DNA of 64,000 nt from Cryomorpha sp963836915 (GTDB lineage Bacteria; Bacteroidota; Bacteroidia; Flavobacteriales_D; Cryomorphaceae): assembly GCA_963836915.1 (NCBI GenBank), contig CAWILH010000002.1:2976001-3040000 (forward strand). Reading direction: 5' to 3'. This document shows positions 10,109-19,738 of this stretch, in pieces. The translations under genes and the position numbers were made by a program. Position 1 is the first letter of the stretch. Each line of letters starts with the position of its first letter. Below the pieces are notes generated by a model that saw only the letters and a program-made list of their open reading frames with translations, had not been told where the DNA came from and ran no database searches.

Positions 10109-10553
10109 AGTGTGCCGTGCATGGCATTTAACTAGACGGTGCAAGTCCGTTGTGTGGGTTTGTAGTTACCTACCATTAGCTTACGGCAAGGGTGTCCATT
10201 GCGAAGTGGAATCTGAAGGAAGCCTGCGGCAAATTTCCGACCCAAGGAACACGAACATCATCAGGCATATGCAACGCGGATAAGGTTGCTAAACAAACCA
10301 AAATCCAAAAGCTACACGGGCGTTGTGGTGTAAATGATGTGGGTACATGGAATGAAAGTTATCTGTCTTACCACGGGAGATCTCACAGACACGTTGAAAC
10401 ACTGGTATGAAACGTGGTCAAAACAAGTTTATCGTGAGAAGTCAGCAGAAGCCATAGTAGCTACTGGAACGAGCTGCGCAGAAGAGCGTAGAAGTCTCAC
10501 ATGATAGCGAAGGGCAGAACTTTGAGAAGTGATAAGTAAATGAATGTTACCAC

Positions 10554-11951
10554 ATGAAGGATAGAAAGCAGAAAATATCGAAAGATACCTGTCGGCAGAA
10601 GAATAGGGCGGAACCCGAAGGCTATGCAGAAGGGCAGGCTTTTATGTGGATAACTGAAAACAACATCACTAATACCGATCCGTCGGCGTATGATATGCTA
10701 GAACACATTCTTTCACCGGCCAACCTTGGCCGTGCCTATAAACGGGTGCGGAGCAATAAAGGCAAGGGTGGAGGTGATAAGATGGAAGTCCATGCATTGG
10801 GCGACTATCTTGCCACGCACAAGGATAAGTTAATAGCAGAGATACTAGACGGAACATTTAAACCTAACCCTGTAAGACGGGTAGAAATACCCAAAGCAGA
10901 CGGGAAGAAACGAAAGCTTGGCATCCCCACGGTTGTAGACCGTGTTGTGCAACAAGCTATCGCACAAATCTTATCACCTGTTTATGAGAGGCGGTTTTCA
11001 CCGTATAGCTACGGTTTTAGACCAAAGCGCAACCAACATCAGGCATTGAACCAATGCAGGGAAATTATCACAGATGGCCATGAACATGCCGTAGATATGG
11101 ACTTGGAGAAGTTCTTTGACACCGTAAATCAGAGCAAACTGATAGAGGTACTCTCACGGACGGTTAAAGATGGGAGGGTTATCTCACTCATCCACAAATA
11201 CCTACGTGCAGGAGTTGTGGTGCGCCACAAGTTTGAAACGACCGCTGATGGTGTGCCACAAGGCGGGCCGCCCAGTCCTTTATTGAGTAACATTATGCTC
11301 AATGAACTGGACAAAGAGCCCGAAAGCCGTGGACACCACTTTGTACGCTTTGCTGACGATGTAGTCATCTTTTGCAAGAGCAAGAGGAGTGCAGAACGTA
11401 CACTGGCAGCGACAACACGGTTTATAGAAAACAAGCTTTTCTTAAAAGTAAACAAAGATAAGACAACGGTAGCCTGTATCTCAAGAATAAAATTCTTGGG
11501 ATACGCCTTTTATAGTAGAAAAGGGGAAACACGATTGCGCATCCACCCAAAAAGCGTGGTGAGAATGAAAGAGCGAATGAGATCGCTCACATCCCGCAGC
11601 AATTGGTGGGGAAATGGGAAGCGAAAAGTAGCACTCAAACAATTTATTATTGGTTGGGTGAACTATTATAAGCTGGCAGATATTAAAACATCGCTACGCC
11701 GAATAGATGAATGGTACCGCAGACGCCTACGCAGTATTTTATGGAAACAATGGAAGCACATAAGAACCCGCATGCGGAACCTTGTGAAGCTTGGTTTACC
11801 AAAATCTATGGCGTGGCAATATGCAAATACGCGTAAAGCCTATTGGCATACCGCCAATAGTCCTATCGTTACACGTACCATAACCACTGAACGCTTAAGA
11901 CTCTCGGGCTATACTTTCTTCACAGACTATTACAGGAAGGTGATGGTATAA
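10554..11951 (+). CDS. ltrA: Group II intron reverse transcriptase/maturase
   Basis: 465 residues. The reverse transcriptase fingers/palm show 'IPTVVDRVVQQAIAQIL', 'YGFRPKRNQHQA', 'VPQGGPPSPLLSN' and the active site FADD near residue 267 (the more common form is YADD). The thumb/maturase X domain follows ('LKQFIIGWVNYYKLAD', 'RRRLRSILWKQWK'). The 'GGPPSPLLSN' and 'LDKE...RGHHFVRFADD' pattern is like class C intron proteins, and there is no C-terminal HNH endonuclease, which agrees with a IIC intron targeting hairpins rather than long DNA sequences. It assists splicing and target-primed reverse transcription. The frame is intact, so the intron may still be active. Confidence 0.95.
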   Translation: MKDRKQKISKDTCRQKNRAEPEGYAEGQAFMWITENNITNTDPSAYDMLEHILSPANLGRAYKRVRSNKGKGGGDKMEVHALGDYLATHKDKLIAEILDGTFKPNPVRRVEIPKADGKKRKLGIPTVVDRVVQQAIAQILSPVYERRFSPYSYGFRPKRNQHQALNQCREIITDGHEHAVDMDLEKFFDTVNQSKLIEVLSRTVKDGRVISLIHKYLRAGVVVRHKFETTADGVPQGGPPSPLLSNIMLNELDKEPESRGHHFVRFADDVVIFCKSKRSAERTLAATTRFIENKLFLKVNKDKTTVACISRIKFLGYAFYSRKGETRLRIHPKSVVRMKERMRSLTSRSNWWGNGKRKVALKQFIIGWVNYYKLADIKTSLRRIDEWYRRRLRSILWKQWKHIRTRMRNLVKLGLPKSMAWQYANTRKAYWHTANSPIVTRTITTERLRLSGYTFFTDYYRKVMV

Positions 11952-11957
11952 ATTGAA

Positions 11958-12028
11958 GAACCGCCGTGTACCGAACGGTACGCACGGTGGTGTGAGAGGA
12001 CAGGCAGGGAAATAATCCCTACCTTCCT
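11958..12028 (+). ncRNA. Group II intron domains V and VI
   Basis: Domain V: 11958-11991, stem ACCGCCGTG with CACGGTGGT (one G-U pair), upper stem TACC/GGTA with loop GAAC. Domain VI: AGGGA (12006-12010) with TCCCT (12016-12020), then unpaired A12021, then AGG/CCT. This forms the catalytic core and the branch point of the intron. Confidence 0.75.
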
Positions 12029-14462
12029 ACTCGATTGCCATCACTTCCGCATCCATAATGCTGTCTACATCTAGGTTGATGTATTCGGCAAATTCCAATA
12101 ATTGCTTTTTCACATCTCCCGTCACCTTCGGGTCAAGATTGATGAGGTGATGGAAGATCACATCCTGTATCTCGTTGAGCTCAGGCACGATACCTACACG
12201 CTTAAGTTCCAGCAGCGCATGGTGCATATGATATAAAATATCTTGTGCCTGCTCCGAATTTCCGTTGGCTAGCGTGCCGATGCCTTCCAGCATTTTGTCC
12301 AACTTGTTGGCGCAGATGAAGTTGAGCTCGGTATGATCCATATCGAAGTCCCATTTCTTGATCTCGTCAATGGTATTGGTAAGCTCTTGAAGGTCGATTT
12401 TACCGTTGGCGCCATCTTCGAAGAGCGCCCGCAACTGGATATTAAGTGCCATCTCCAGATTTTTGACCAGCATGGCCGGCGGGTGAAGCTGGCTATTGCG
12501 CATCACATTGATCACGTTATAATTGCGGTCATTGATCTTTGAGTAGGAGCTTGCGGCAAGGTCAAGGCTATAGGCCAAGATACCATTGAGCATCTTAATC
12601 TGCTCATCTTTAAACATATCGAAGAATGAGAAGCTGCGCTGATCGGGATATACCCTAAAGAGCTCGATGACCTGCGTAAGGTTTGAATCCTGGAAAGTCT
12701 CCAGTACCTTCTCGGTAAATTCCTTGTACTCTTCGATCGGAATATCTTCAAAAGCCTTGCCGATAAGGTGATGCTGACCGATATACAAGACCACATAACT
12801 GAAGTCTTTTTGACTTAGCGTAACCCGCGAGTTCACATGGGTGCGCCCGATGGCGAGCCGCTGGCTGCCCTGCACCACGCGCTTAAAATCGGTCGATTTG
12901 CATGAATAATTAAATACCGATAGCTCATCAGGATCTTCGGCAAAGAGCGAAGAAACCGCATAATGCATCCCTATTTGCGTAAGCGTGAGCATAGATGGCA
13001 TCACAAATTTCTCATAGACCTTCCGCCCATCGCCATACTCTGGCACATTGGAGTGGGCTTGCGCCAAAAGCTCTAGAAAATTCCCTTCCAGAAGCCCATC
13101 GCTCTCACTCTCGGCAAGTTGAATAGCGCGGGCGGCATATTGCAATATCTGGATGGTCTCCAGCCCCGATATCTCGTCAAAGAACCAACCACAACTGGTG
13201 TACATCAGGAGTTCGTGGCGCTGCATCTCCAGCAATCGCATGATGTGGGTGCGCTCTCGGGCTTCAAGCTTTTTAAAATTATCATTCAGGAATTTTTCTA
13301 CCAGCTCGGGCTTTCGGTCTAATATGATGTCGATGTACATATTCCGGATCCCCCAAGGATCATCGTGATACAGCTTCATGCTCTCTTCGTAGACGGCCTC
13401 CATCTCATCGCGCAGCCAGTTCAAGCTTTCGCGAAGAGGCTTGCGCCACTGCTGGTCCCAGTCGCCGTGACCGCCCGAACTGCAGCCGCAATCGCTACGC
13501 CAGCGCTCCACGCCATGCACACAGCTCCACGATGAGTTCTCATGAATCTCGGCGATATGCTCCGTTTCTACCAGCTCCATGTACTGCGCATAATTAGTGA
13601 TCTGCGCCAAGTCATTATCCTCGATATAGCGGATGCAATAAGCCAGCGCCATATCTCCATAGCGGTGGTGGTGCCCATAGCTTTCCCCATCAGTGGCGAT
13701 ATGTACCAATTGATCTGACTCCCTAGAATCAAAGGCCGTGGTGAGGTATTTGGCAAATTCTTTCCCATCTTTTAGCAGACCCTTAAAGGCCACTGCCTGT
13801 GAGCGTTCGCCATCATAAAAGAAGAGTGTAATGCTTTTGCCGGAAGGCAATTTACAGAGGTATGGAAGCTTGGTGTCTATACCATCCTTCCACTTCTCAT
13901 CGGCCATGCTGCGGTAGCGCTTGGCCTGTCGGGGGGCGAGCACGGTAAATTTTATACCCTGCTCGGCCAGTACTTCAAGGGTTTCGGTATCTACGGCAGT
14001 CTCTGCAAGCCACATCCCTTCGGCCTTACGGCCAAATCTACGTTCAAAATCGCGCATCCCCCATACTACTTGTGTGGTCTTATCGCGCTTATTGGCCAGC
14101 GGCATGATGATGTGGTTATACACCTGAGCCATAGCCGAGCCATGGCCACCAAAATGCCCTATGCTCAGCTTATCGGCTTCAAGGATAGATGCATAAGCCT
14201 TGGGCCGGTGCACTTCAAGCCAACTGAGCAATGTGGCACCAAAATTAAAGCTGATCTTGGCGTAATTATTTACGATGTCTACGATACGGTCATCTTCACC
14301 CAAGATCCGCGATACGCCGTTCGGGCCGTAGCACTCATAGGTTATTCGTTCGTTCCAGTCGTGATAAGGAGCGGCAGAGTCTTGATATTCAATCTTTTCG
14401 AGCCATGCATTTTCTCTCGGGGGCTGATAGAAATGCCCGTGTACACAGATATATTTTTTCAT
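12027..14462 (-). CDS. GH57-type glycoside hydrolase with DUF3536 domain
   Basis: 811 residues. The N-terminal third is a GH57 barrel: 'KYICVHGHFYQPPREN' at the start, 'FGGHGSAMAQ' and 'GMWLAETAVD' around residues 149-158 with the presumed nucleophile Glu154. The remainder matches the DUF3536 extension of this subfamily ('GVERWRSDCGCSSGG'). Proteins of this family are annotated as alpha-amylase/alpha-mannosidase-like; the substrate is probably an alpha-glucan given the branching enzyme 23 bp upstream on the same strand. There is no signal peptide, so it is cytoplasmic. Oddity: the stop codon TAG (12027-12029) and the last base of the final Glu codon lie inside the 3' end of the neighbouring intron, so the native C-terminus may have been altered. 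Confidence 0.88.
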   Translation of the reverse strand: MKKYICVHGHFYQPPRENAWLEKIEYQDSAAPYHDWNERITYECYGPNGVSRILGEDDRIVDIVNNYAKISFNFGATLLSWLEVHRPKAYASILEADKLSIGHFGGHGSAMAQVYNHIIMPLANKRDKTTQVVWGMRDFERRFGRKAEGMWLAETAVDTETLEVLAEQGIKFTVLAPRQAKRYRSMADEKWKDGIDTKLPYLCKLPSGKSITLFFYDGERSQAVAFKGLLKDGKEFAKYLTTAFDSRESDQLVHIATDGESYGHHHRYGDMALAYCIRYIEDNDLAQITNYAQYMELVETEHIAEIHENSSWSCVHGVERWRSDCGCSSGGHGDWDQQWRKPLRESLNWLRDEMEAVYEESMKLYHDDPWGIRNMYIDIILDRKPELVEKFLNDNFKKLEARERTHIMRLLEMQRHELLMYTSCGWFFDEISGLETIQILQYAARAIQLAESESDGLLEGNFLELLAQAHSNVPEYGDGRKVYEKFVMPSMLTLTQIGMHYAVSSLFAEDPDELSVFNYSCKSTDFKRVVQGSQRLAIGRTHVNSRVTLSQKDFSYVVLYIGQHHLIGKAFEDIPIEEYKEFTEKVLETFQDSNLTQVIELFRVYPDQRSFSFFDMFKDEQIKMLNGILAYSLDLAASSYSKINDRNYNVINVMRNSQLHPPAMLVKNLEMALNIQLRALFEDGANGKIDLQELTNTIDEIKKWDFDMDHTELNFICANKLDKMLEGIGTLANGNSEQAQDILYHMHHALLELKRVGIVPELNEIQDVIFHHLINLDPKVTGDVKKQLLEFAEYINLDVDSIMDAEVMAIE

Positions 14463-14485
14463 TTAATCGCAAAGGTAATCGGATA

Positions 14486-16403
14486 TTAAAGACTGATTTT
14501 AAAAACGGCAAAACCCAGGGGTGGAAGGTTGATGGATAAGGTGTTCTCGAAACCATGCTTCGGAAAAGAAACAGACTCGATGGGTTCACCATTGATAAAG
14601 CCGCTTCCGCCAAAATCGGATGCATCGCTGTTGAAAATCTCGGTATAGGTGCCGGCATCGCGCACTCCGATCTCATAATTTTGAATTGCATTGCTGCCAA
14701 ACGAACCTACGACCAATACCGGAGATGTGCCTTCCTTGCCCTTTCGGTAAAAGGCTATGGCAGAGTTCTTACTGTCGCCATAGTCGATCCATTCAAAACC
14801 GTCATGGCTGAAATTATTTTCGTACAGCGCTTTTTCCTTACGGTAAGTTTTGTTCAGCGCCTTCACCAGATTCTGTATTCCCGCGTGCTGCTCATAGCCG
14901 GTAAGCCCCCAGTGTAGAGCTTCATCATGCTTCCACTCGCTAGATTGGGCAAACTCATTGCCCATAAAAAGCAATTTGGCGCCAGGATGAAAATACATCC
15001 AGGAGTAGAGTGCGCGTACGTTTGCAAACTTCTGCCAGCTATCGCCCGGCATACGGCTCAGTATGCTGCCCTTGCCATGCACCACCTCGTCATGCGATAG
15101 GGGGAGCATAAAATTTTCTGAAAAGGCATACACTAAGCTGAAGGTGATCTGATCTTGGTGAAACTTGCGGTATATGCCATCGGTACCCATGTATTTGAGT
15201 ATATCGTTCATCCATCCCATCATCCATTTCATGCCAAAACCCAGTCCGCCGGCGCTCACTGGTTTCGATACCATGGGCCATGAGGTACTCTCTTCTGCTA
15301 TGGTCTGCACATCGGGAAAATCGCGGTACACCGCTTCATTCATTTCCCTGAGCAGAGAGATGGCGTCGAGGTTTTCGCGTCCGCCATATTTATTGGGTAT
15401 CCACTCTCCTTCCTTACGGCTATAGTCAAGGTAGAGCATTGATGCTACGGCATCTACCCTGATGCCGTCTATATGGTATCGGTCGAGCCAATAAAGCGCA
15501 TTGCTGATGAGGAAAGCACGCACTTCATTGCGGCCATAATTGAATATATAGCTGCTCCAATCGGGATGATAGCCCATTCTATAATCTTGATGCTCATAGA
15601 GCGCAGTACCATCGAAGCGGATGAGGGCCATGTATATCGCCGGGAAAATGGCTGGGCACCCAATCGAGAAAAACGCCAATATCATTTTGGTGCAACTTAT
15701 CTATTAAGTATGCCAGGTCTTCGGGTGGGCCATAACGCGAAGTAGGTGCAAAGTAGCTGGTGATCTGGTATCCCCAAGAGCCAAAAAACGGGTGCTCCAT
15801 GATGGGCATCAGCTCTACATGTGTAAAGCCCATATCGAGCAGGTACGGTATCAGTTCATCGGCCATCTCGCGATACGAGAGCGAGTGATTATTATCGTGT
15901 TCCTTGCGCTTCCAAGAGCCAAGGTGTATTTCGTAAACGGAGATCGGCACATCGAGCGCATTCTTTTTCTGGCGGCTTTTCATCCACTTCTCATCCTTCC
16001 ACGTATAGCTGAAGTCGCTTACCCTGCTGGCCGTGGCGGGCGGCATCTCGCATTGCTGTGCATATGGATCGGCCTTCTCCAGATACGCTCCGCGCTGCGT
16101 TTTGATTCCATATTTATACGTCTCGCCAGCTGCTAGTCCGGGTATAAAGCCTTCCCAAATTCCCGATCCGTCCCAGCGGCTGCTCAAGGAATGGGTATTA
16201 TGCTTCCATTCATTGAAGTGGCCTATTACGGATACCGATTGGGCATTGGGCGCCCATACGGCAAAGTATACTCCGTCAGTCCCATTATGGCTTACGCAGT
16301 GACTTCCCAGCTTTTCGTAAAGCTTAAAATGCTTTCCCGATGAAAAAAGGGAGATATCAAAATCAGTAAGGATACTGAACGACTGGACTGGATCGGCTGT
16401 CAT
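14486..16403 (-). pseudogene. glgB: 1,4-alpha-glucan branching enzyme, split by a +1 frameshift
   Basis: Two overlapping frames (15594-16403 and 14486-15685) together give a protein of about 638 residues, the normal GlgB length. The first carries the CBM48 domain and the start of the GH13 barrel ('VELMPIMEHPFFGSWGYQ', 'FLDWVPSHFPGDIHG'); the second continues with 'RFDGTALYEH', the nucleophile region 'DGIRVDAVASMLYLDY', the acid/base region 'TIAEESTSWP' and 'PLSHDEVVHGKGS'. The frame must change at about 15625-15628: an extra G (plus strand) in GAGGGCC turns GGC-CTC-ATC into GGC-CCT-CAT. All catalytic residues are otherwise present, so this is a recent mutation or a sequencing indel. The enzyme makes alpha-1,6 branches in glycogen and would share an operon with the GH57 gene. 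Confidence 0.88.
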
Positions 16404-16770
16404 GGTTTTGGGCAGATTGGTTTAGATTTCCCTAGCTATTCTAGTTCGAAATCAATGGATAAACTAGGTTTCTACAAGCCAATAGAACCTTTCTATTGGC
16501 CTTGGAGCCACACTTGCGAAGGCTAAAATAGAAAATAACTTATTGTCTGTTTTCCTTTCGGCAAAAAGGGAGCGGATCTTACGCTGTTTGGGTCGCTCCG
16601 TTCACCTTCGGTATATGCGCTCCGCTGCATTTACCTCCGCTGAGAGGGCTGAGCTATCTGGCAGTGCTGCGGTACGCTATCAGTATGGTAAGTTACCATC
16701 AAAAAGAAGAAACCTACCAAGAAGACTTATATCCAATAGCCTACAGAAAGATATCCCTTACATTCGCCAT
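16404..16770. other. Intergenic region between divergent branching enzyme and epimerase genes
   Basis: About 370 bp. The frame of the downstream epimerase stays open back to 16543, but that part has no domain similarity and biased, Arg/Ser-rich content, so I do not count it as coding. Promoters for both flanking genes should lie here; I see no clear TAnnTTTG element. Confidence 0.4.
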
Positions 16771-17772
16771 ATGAATTTGATCACCGGCGCCACAGGAATA
16801 GTTGGGTCGCGAATTTTATATGACCTTTTGGTGGCCGGAATGCCTGCAACGTGCCTGAAAAGAGCAGGCAGCGATATGGTGCAATTAGAGAAGGTTTTCT
16901 CTTTTTATGGCGGAGAGTCGGCGGTGGCATTGCTGCAAAAGGTGAACTGGATAACCGGTGACCTGCTGGATGTGGAATCGCTCGAAATGGCCATGACCGG
17001 AGCCAGCCAGGTGTACCACGCCGCGGCATTGGTCTCCTACCAAAAAGCAGATGCCGAACAACTGATGACGGTAAACCATGAAGGCACTGCCAATGTGGTC
17101 AATATGGCGCTGGACTGCGGCATCGATAAGATCTGCTTTATCAGTTCGGTAGCCGCCCTGGGCAGAGCTAAAAAGAACGAACTTACTACCGAAAAAAACG
17201 AATGGAACTCGGCTCAAAACACTTCGGTATACGGACTTAGCAAGTTCATGGCCGAGCGGGAACTGTGGCGGGGAAGCGCCGAAGGATTGAGCACCATCAT
17301 CGTAAATCCGAGCATCATACTCGGGGCAGCGCGCAGCGATCAGAGCAGTGGCGCCTTGATGAGCGTCTTAAAAAATGGGCCGAAAGGCTACCCCAAGGGT
17401 GTAGGCGGGTATGTGGACGTGCGGGATGTAAGCGCATCTTGCATCGCCTTGATGGGCGGCAAGTTTGAAAATGAAGGCTATCTGCTAAATGCTGAAAACC
17501 TAAGCTATAAAAAACTTATGGCCATAGCTGCCGAGGTATTCCACAATGATCTGCCCAGCCTAAAGCTCAATCCATGGATGCTTAAAATGGCCGCTTATTT
17601 CTCAATTTTAAAATCTAAAATCGACGGCTCCCAGCCAAAGGTTACCCTTGAGACAGCGCACAGCGCCTCGCGGAGAAACGCCTTTGACAATACGAAGATA
17701 AAGCGGGCGCTGGGGCGGGATTTTATTTCCGTGAGAGAATCGCTTGAATACTATCGCGCCTTCTACGACTGA
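16771..17772 (+). CDS. NAD(P)-dependent epimerase/dehydratase family protein
   Basis: 333 residues from the ATG at 16771, chosen because the Rossmann motif 'NLITGATGIVGSRIL' starts right there; an in-frame upstream start at 16543 would only add low-complexity sequence. 'VYHAAALVSYQ', 'VYGLSKFMAERELWR' (the YxxxK catalytic pair) and 'IIVNPSIILGAA' identify an extended short-chain dehydrogenase of the dihydroflavonol-reductase-like group. The substrate is unknown. Its 3' end overlaps the convergent DUF4296 gene by 50 bp. The association with DUF4296, pyrC and a GT2 mannosyltransferase is a familiar Bacteroidota gene order. Confidence 0.9.
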   Translation: MNLITGATGIVGSRILYDLLVAGMPATCLKRAGSDMVQLEKVFSFYGGESAVALLQKVNWITGDLLDVESLEMAMTGASQVYHAAALVSYQKADAEQLMTVNHEGTANVVNMALDCGIDKICFISSVAALGRAKKNELTTEKNEWNSAQNTSVYGLSKFMAERELWRGSAEGLSTIIVNPSIILGAARSDQSSGALMSVLKNGPKGYPKGVGGYVDVRDVSASCIALMGGKFENEGYLLNAENLSYKKLMAIAAEVFHNDLPSLKLNPWMLKMAAYFSILKSKIDGSQPKVTLETAHSASRRNAFDNTKIKRALGRDFISVRESLEYYRAFYD

Positions 17773-18196
17773 TGGCTTGTAGACTGTCGGCCTCAGCTTT
17801 CTGCTCGATGGTAAATTGCTGTTTCACTTCTGCATCCAGCATGATCAGGCTATCGAGCACCTGTTCGTAGATTTTCTCGAGCGCTGCGGGCCGCGACCGA
17901 TAGTAATCATAGGTGACGGCAAAAGAATTTTCCGATATGCCGTGAGCGGCATAGATAGCGTCGTAGTCTAGCAGGGTTTTATCACTCCTTCTGATATTCG
18001 ATGTGCTATGCTGAGACTTGATCCCTTCAGATATTTGAATGTCGATCAGCACGGCCGCAAATTGATCGATCGATAAGGCATCTTTTGGAAGTATTTCTTT
18101 CTCGGGACTTCCGCAGCCGATCATGAAGATCAAAAAGGATGATAAAATGATATATCCGGTGTATTTAAAGGTCATTGGTGTTGAATATTTTAACAT
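17723..18196 (-). CDS. DUF4296 domain-containing lipoprotein
   Basis: 157 residues. A hydrophobic leader ends in the lipobox 'FMIGC' at about residues 24-28, so it is a lipoprotein. The mature part is helical with 'QFAAVLIDIQISEGI' and 'YDYYRSRPAALEKIYEQVLDSL', matching DUF4296 proteins of Bacteroidota, and ends in a charged coiled-coil-like tail. A second ATG eight codons in ('MTFKYTGY') is an equally good start. Function is unknown. It lies downstream of pyrC on the same strand. Confidence 0.85.
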   Translation of the reverse strand: MLKYSTPMTFKYTGYIILSSFLIFMIGCGSPEKEILPKDALSIDQFAAVLIDIQISEGIKSQHSTSNIRRSDKTLLDYDAIYAAHGISENSFAVTYDYYRSRPAALEKIYEQVLDSLIMLDAEVKQQFTIEQKAEADSLQAISRRRRDSIQAILSRK

Positions 18197-18264
18197 AATA
18201 ATTCCAAACTTCGCTTCTCCCTTTCTGTCAAGTATTCTTAAAGGTGGTGAGGTGAAGCCGATGC

Positions 18265-19602
18265 TTACCGGTCAAAGGCAAGTCTGGCTCCGCGGTATTC
18301 ATCAAAAATGTGACCATCTTTGAATACGCACTGTCCATTTACAAAAGTAGCCTTTATGGTAGATCCGAAGCTGATGCCTTCAAAAGGGCTCCACCCACAT
18401 TTATAAAGCAGGCTTTCTCGGGTCACCTTTTGGGGAGCGCTAAGATCTACCAAAACCAAATCGGCGAAATAACCTTCGCGCAGGTAGCCGCGGTCTTTTA
18501 TTTGAAAAAGGTCGGCCACGCGGTGACTCATTTTATCGACCAGTAGTTCAAGGGTGAATACTCCTTGACTTACCAAATCAAAATAGGCCTGCAAGGCATG
18601 TTGCACCAAGGGGCCACCAGAAGGCGCTTTAAGGTATTTATTGTCTTTCTCAGCCAAGGTATGCGGCGCATGATCGGTGGCGAGCACATCGATCTTGCCC
18701 GAGCGCACTGCTTCTCGCACTGCATCTCGATCGGTGGCCGACTTTACCGCAGGGTTCCATTTTATATGGCTTCCCTTCCGATCGTAATCGGCATCGGTAA
18801 ACCATAGATGGTGCAAGCAAGCTTCCGCGGTTATTTTCTTTTCCCGTAAGAGGATATCATTCCTGAAAAGGGCTACTTCACGAGCGGTTGAGATATGAAG
18901 GATGTGCAGACGCGCGCCATGCTTCGTGGCCAGCTCTATGGCATGCGAAGAACTCTTATAACAGGCTTCTGCCGAGCGTATTAAAGGATGTGCCGACATG
19001 GGGATATTTTCGCCGTATTTCTCGAAATACTCTGCCGTATTTCTGCGAACGGTGTCTTCATCTTCGCAATGCGATGCAATGATGGTGGGACTTTCCTTAA
19101 AGAGCCGCTCCAGTGCATCATCTTGGTCTACCAGCATATTTCCCGTAGAGGAGCCCATAAAAACTTTAACCCCACATACCCGTTTGGGATCGGTTTTGGC
19201 GACTTCAAGGATATTATCATTCGATGCTCCCATAAAAAAGGAGTAATTGGCAATGCTCGTTTCAGCAGCCCGCTGGTATTTTTGTTCCAGCAATTCCTGT
19301 GTGAGCGTATTGGGAACGGTATTCGGCATCTCCATAAAGCTGGTGATCCCTCCTGCCACCGCAGCGCGGCTTTCGGTAGCGATATCGGCCTTATGGGTAA
19401 GCCCGGGCTCGCGGAAATGTACCTGGTCATCGATCATTCCGGGAAGGAGATGAAGCCCACGGGCATCGATCACTTCCACTTGACTTTCGGCAGCTATCGT
19501 TTTGGAAATCTTTTGGATACGTCCTTCAGAGATCAGCAGATCCATCACTTCCTGCTTCCCTTCATTTACTAGGGTGGCACCTTTTATCACTATTGCAGCC
19601 AT
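18265..19602 (-). CDS. pyrC: Dihydroorotase
   Basis: 445 residues. It catalyses reversible ring closure of N-carbamoyl-aspartate to dihydroorotate in pyrimidine synthesis. Metal-binding motifs of the amidohydrolase fold are present: 'DDQVHFREPGLTHK' near residue 58, 'ASHCEDED' and 'HILHISTARE' in the middle, and 'DVLATDHAPHT' near residue 310. Length and motifs fit the class I (long) dihydroorotases common in Bacteroidota. Cytoplasmic. It is flanked on the same strand by DUF4296 and the GT2 gene and is probably cotranscribed with the former. Confidence 0.95.
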   Translation of the reverse strand: MAAIVIKGATLVNEGKQEVMDLLISEGRIQKISKTIAAESQVEVIDARGLHLLPGMIDDQVHFREPGLTHKADIATESRAAVAGGITSFMEMPNTVPNTLTQELLEQKYQRAAETSIANYSFFMGASNDNILEVAKTDPKRVCGVKVFMGSSTGNMLVDQDDALERLFKESPTIIASHCEDEDTVRRNTAEYFEKYGENIPMSAHPLIRSAEACYKSSSHAIELATKHGARLHILHISTAREVALFRNDILLREKKITAEACLHHLWFTDADYDRKGSHIKWNPAVKSATDRDAVREAVRSGKIDVLATDHAPHTLAEKDNKYLKAPSGGPLVQHALQAYFDLVSQGVFTLELLVDKMSHRVADLFQIKDRGYLREGYFADLVLVDLSAPQKVTRESLLYKCGWSPFEGISFGSTIKATFVNGQCVFKDGHIFDEYRGARLAFDR

Positions 19603-19738
19603 ACCTTTTTTGATTGGTGAATGTTTTGATTTTTTTTGAATATTCGCTTCCTTAATATTGCTCTTGCTAAAAGGATTGCTCGGTGATTATTGGAATATTT
19701 GAATGCGCCGTTCTCAGAGATTCTATTTTTAGGAAGAT

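Larger units (their letters stand above)
10110..12030 (+). mobile_element. Group IIC-type intron (ribozyme plus maturase)
   Basis: The 5' end reads GTGTG (10110-10114), the group II consensus. 'ACGGTGCAAGTCCGT' follows as in domain I of bacterial introns. The reverse transcriptase lies in the domain IV position. Domain V is a 34-nt hairpin at 11958-11991 with helix ACCGCCGTG/CACGGTGGT and a CGC triad (11962-11964), the triad form known from IIC introns. Domain VI (about 11999-12028) has an unpaired A at 12021, and the element ends in TAC at 12030, so the branch A lies eight nt from the 3' end. It sits between two convergent genes, just behind a terminator. The boundaries come from these motifs and are accurate to a few bases. 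Confidence 0.85.

Noticed and set aside
10053..10410. Short plus-strand frames between 10053 and 10410
   Set aside because: They lie in the structured 5' part of the group II intron and are not expected to be coding.
16543..16770. Extended N-terminus of the epimerase
   Set aside because: The Rossmann motif begins at the Met at 16771, and the upstream residues have no domain-like features.
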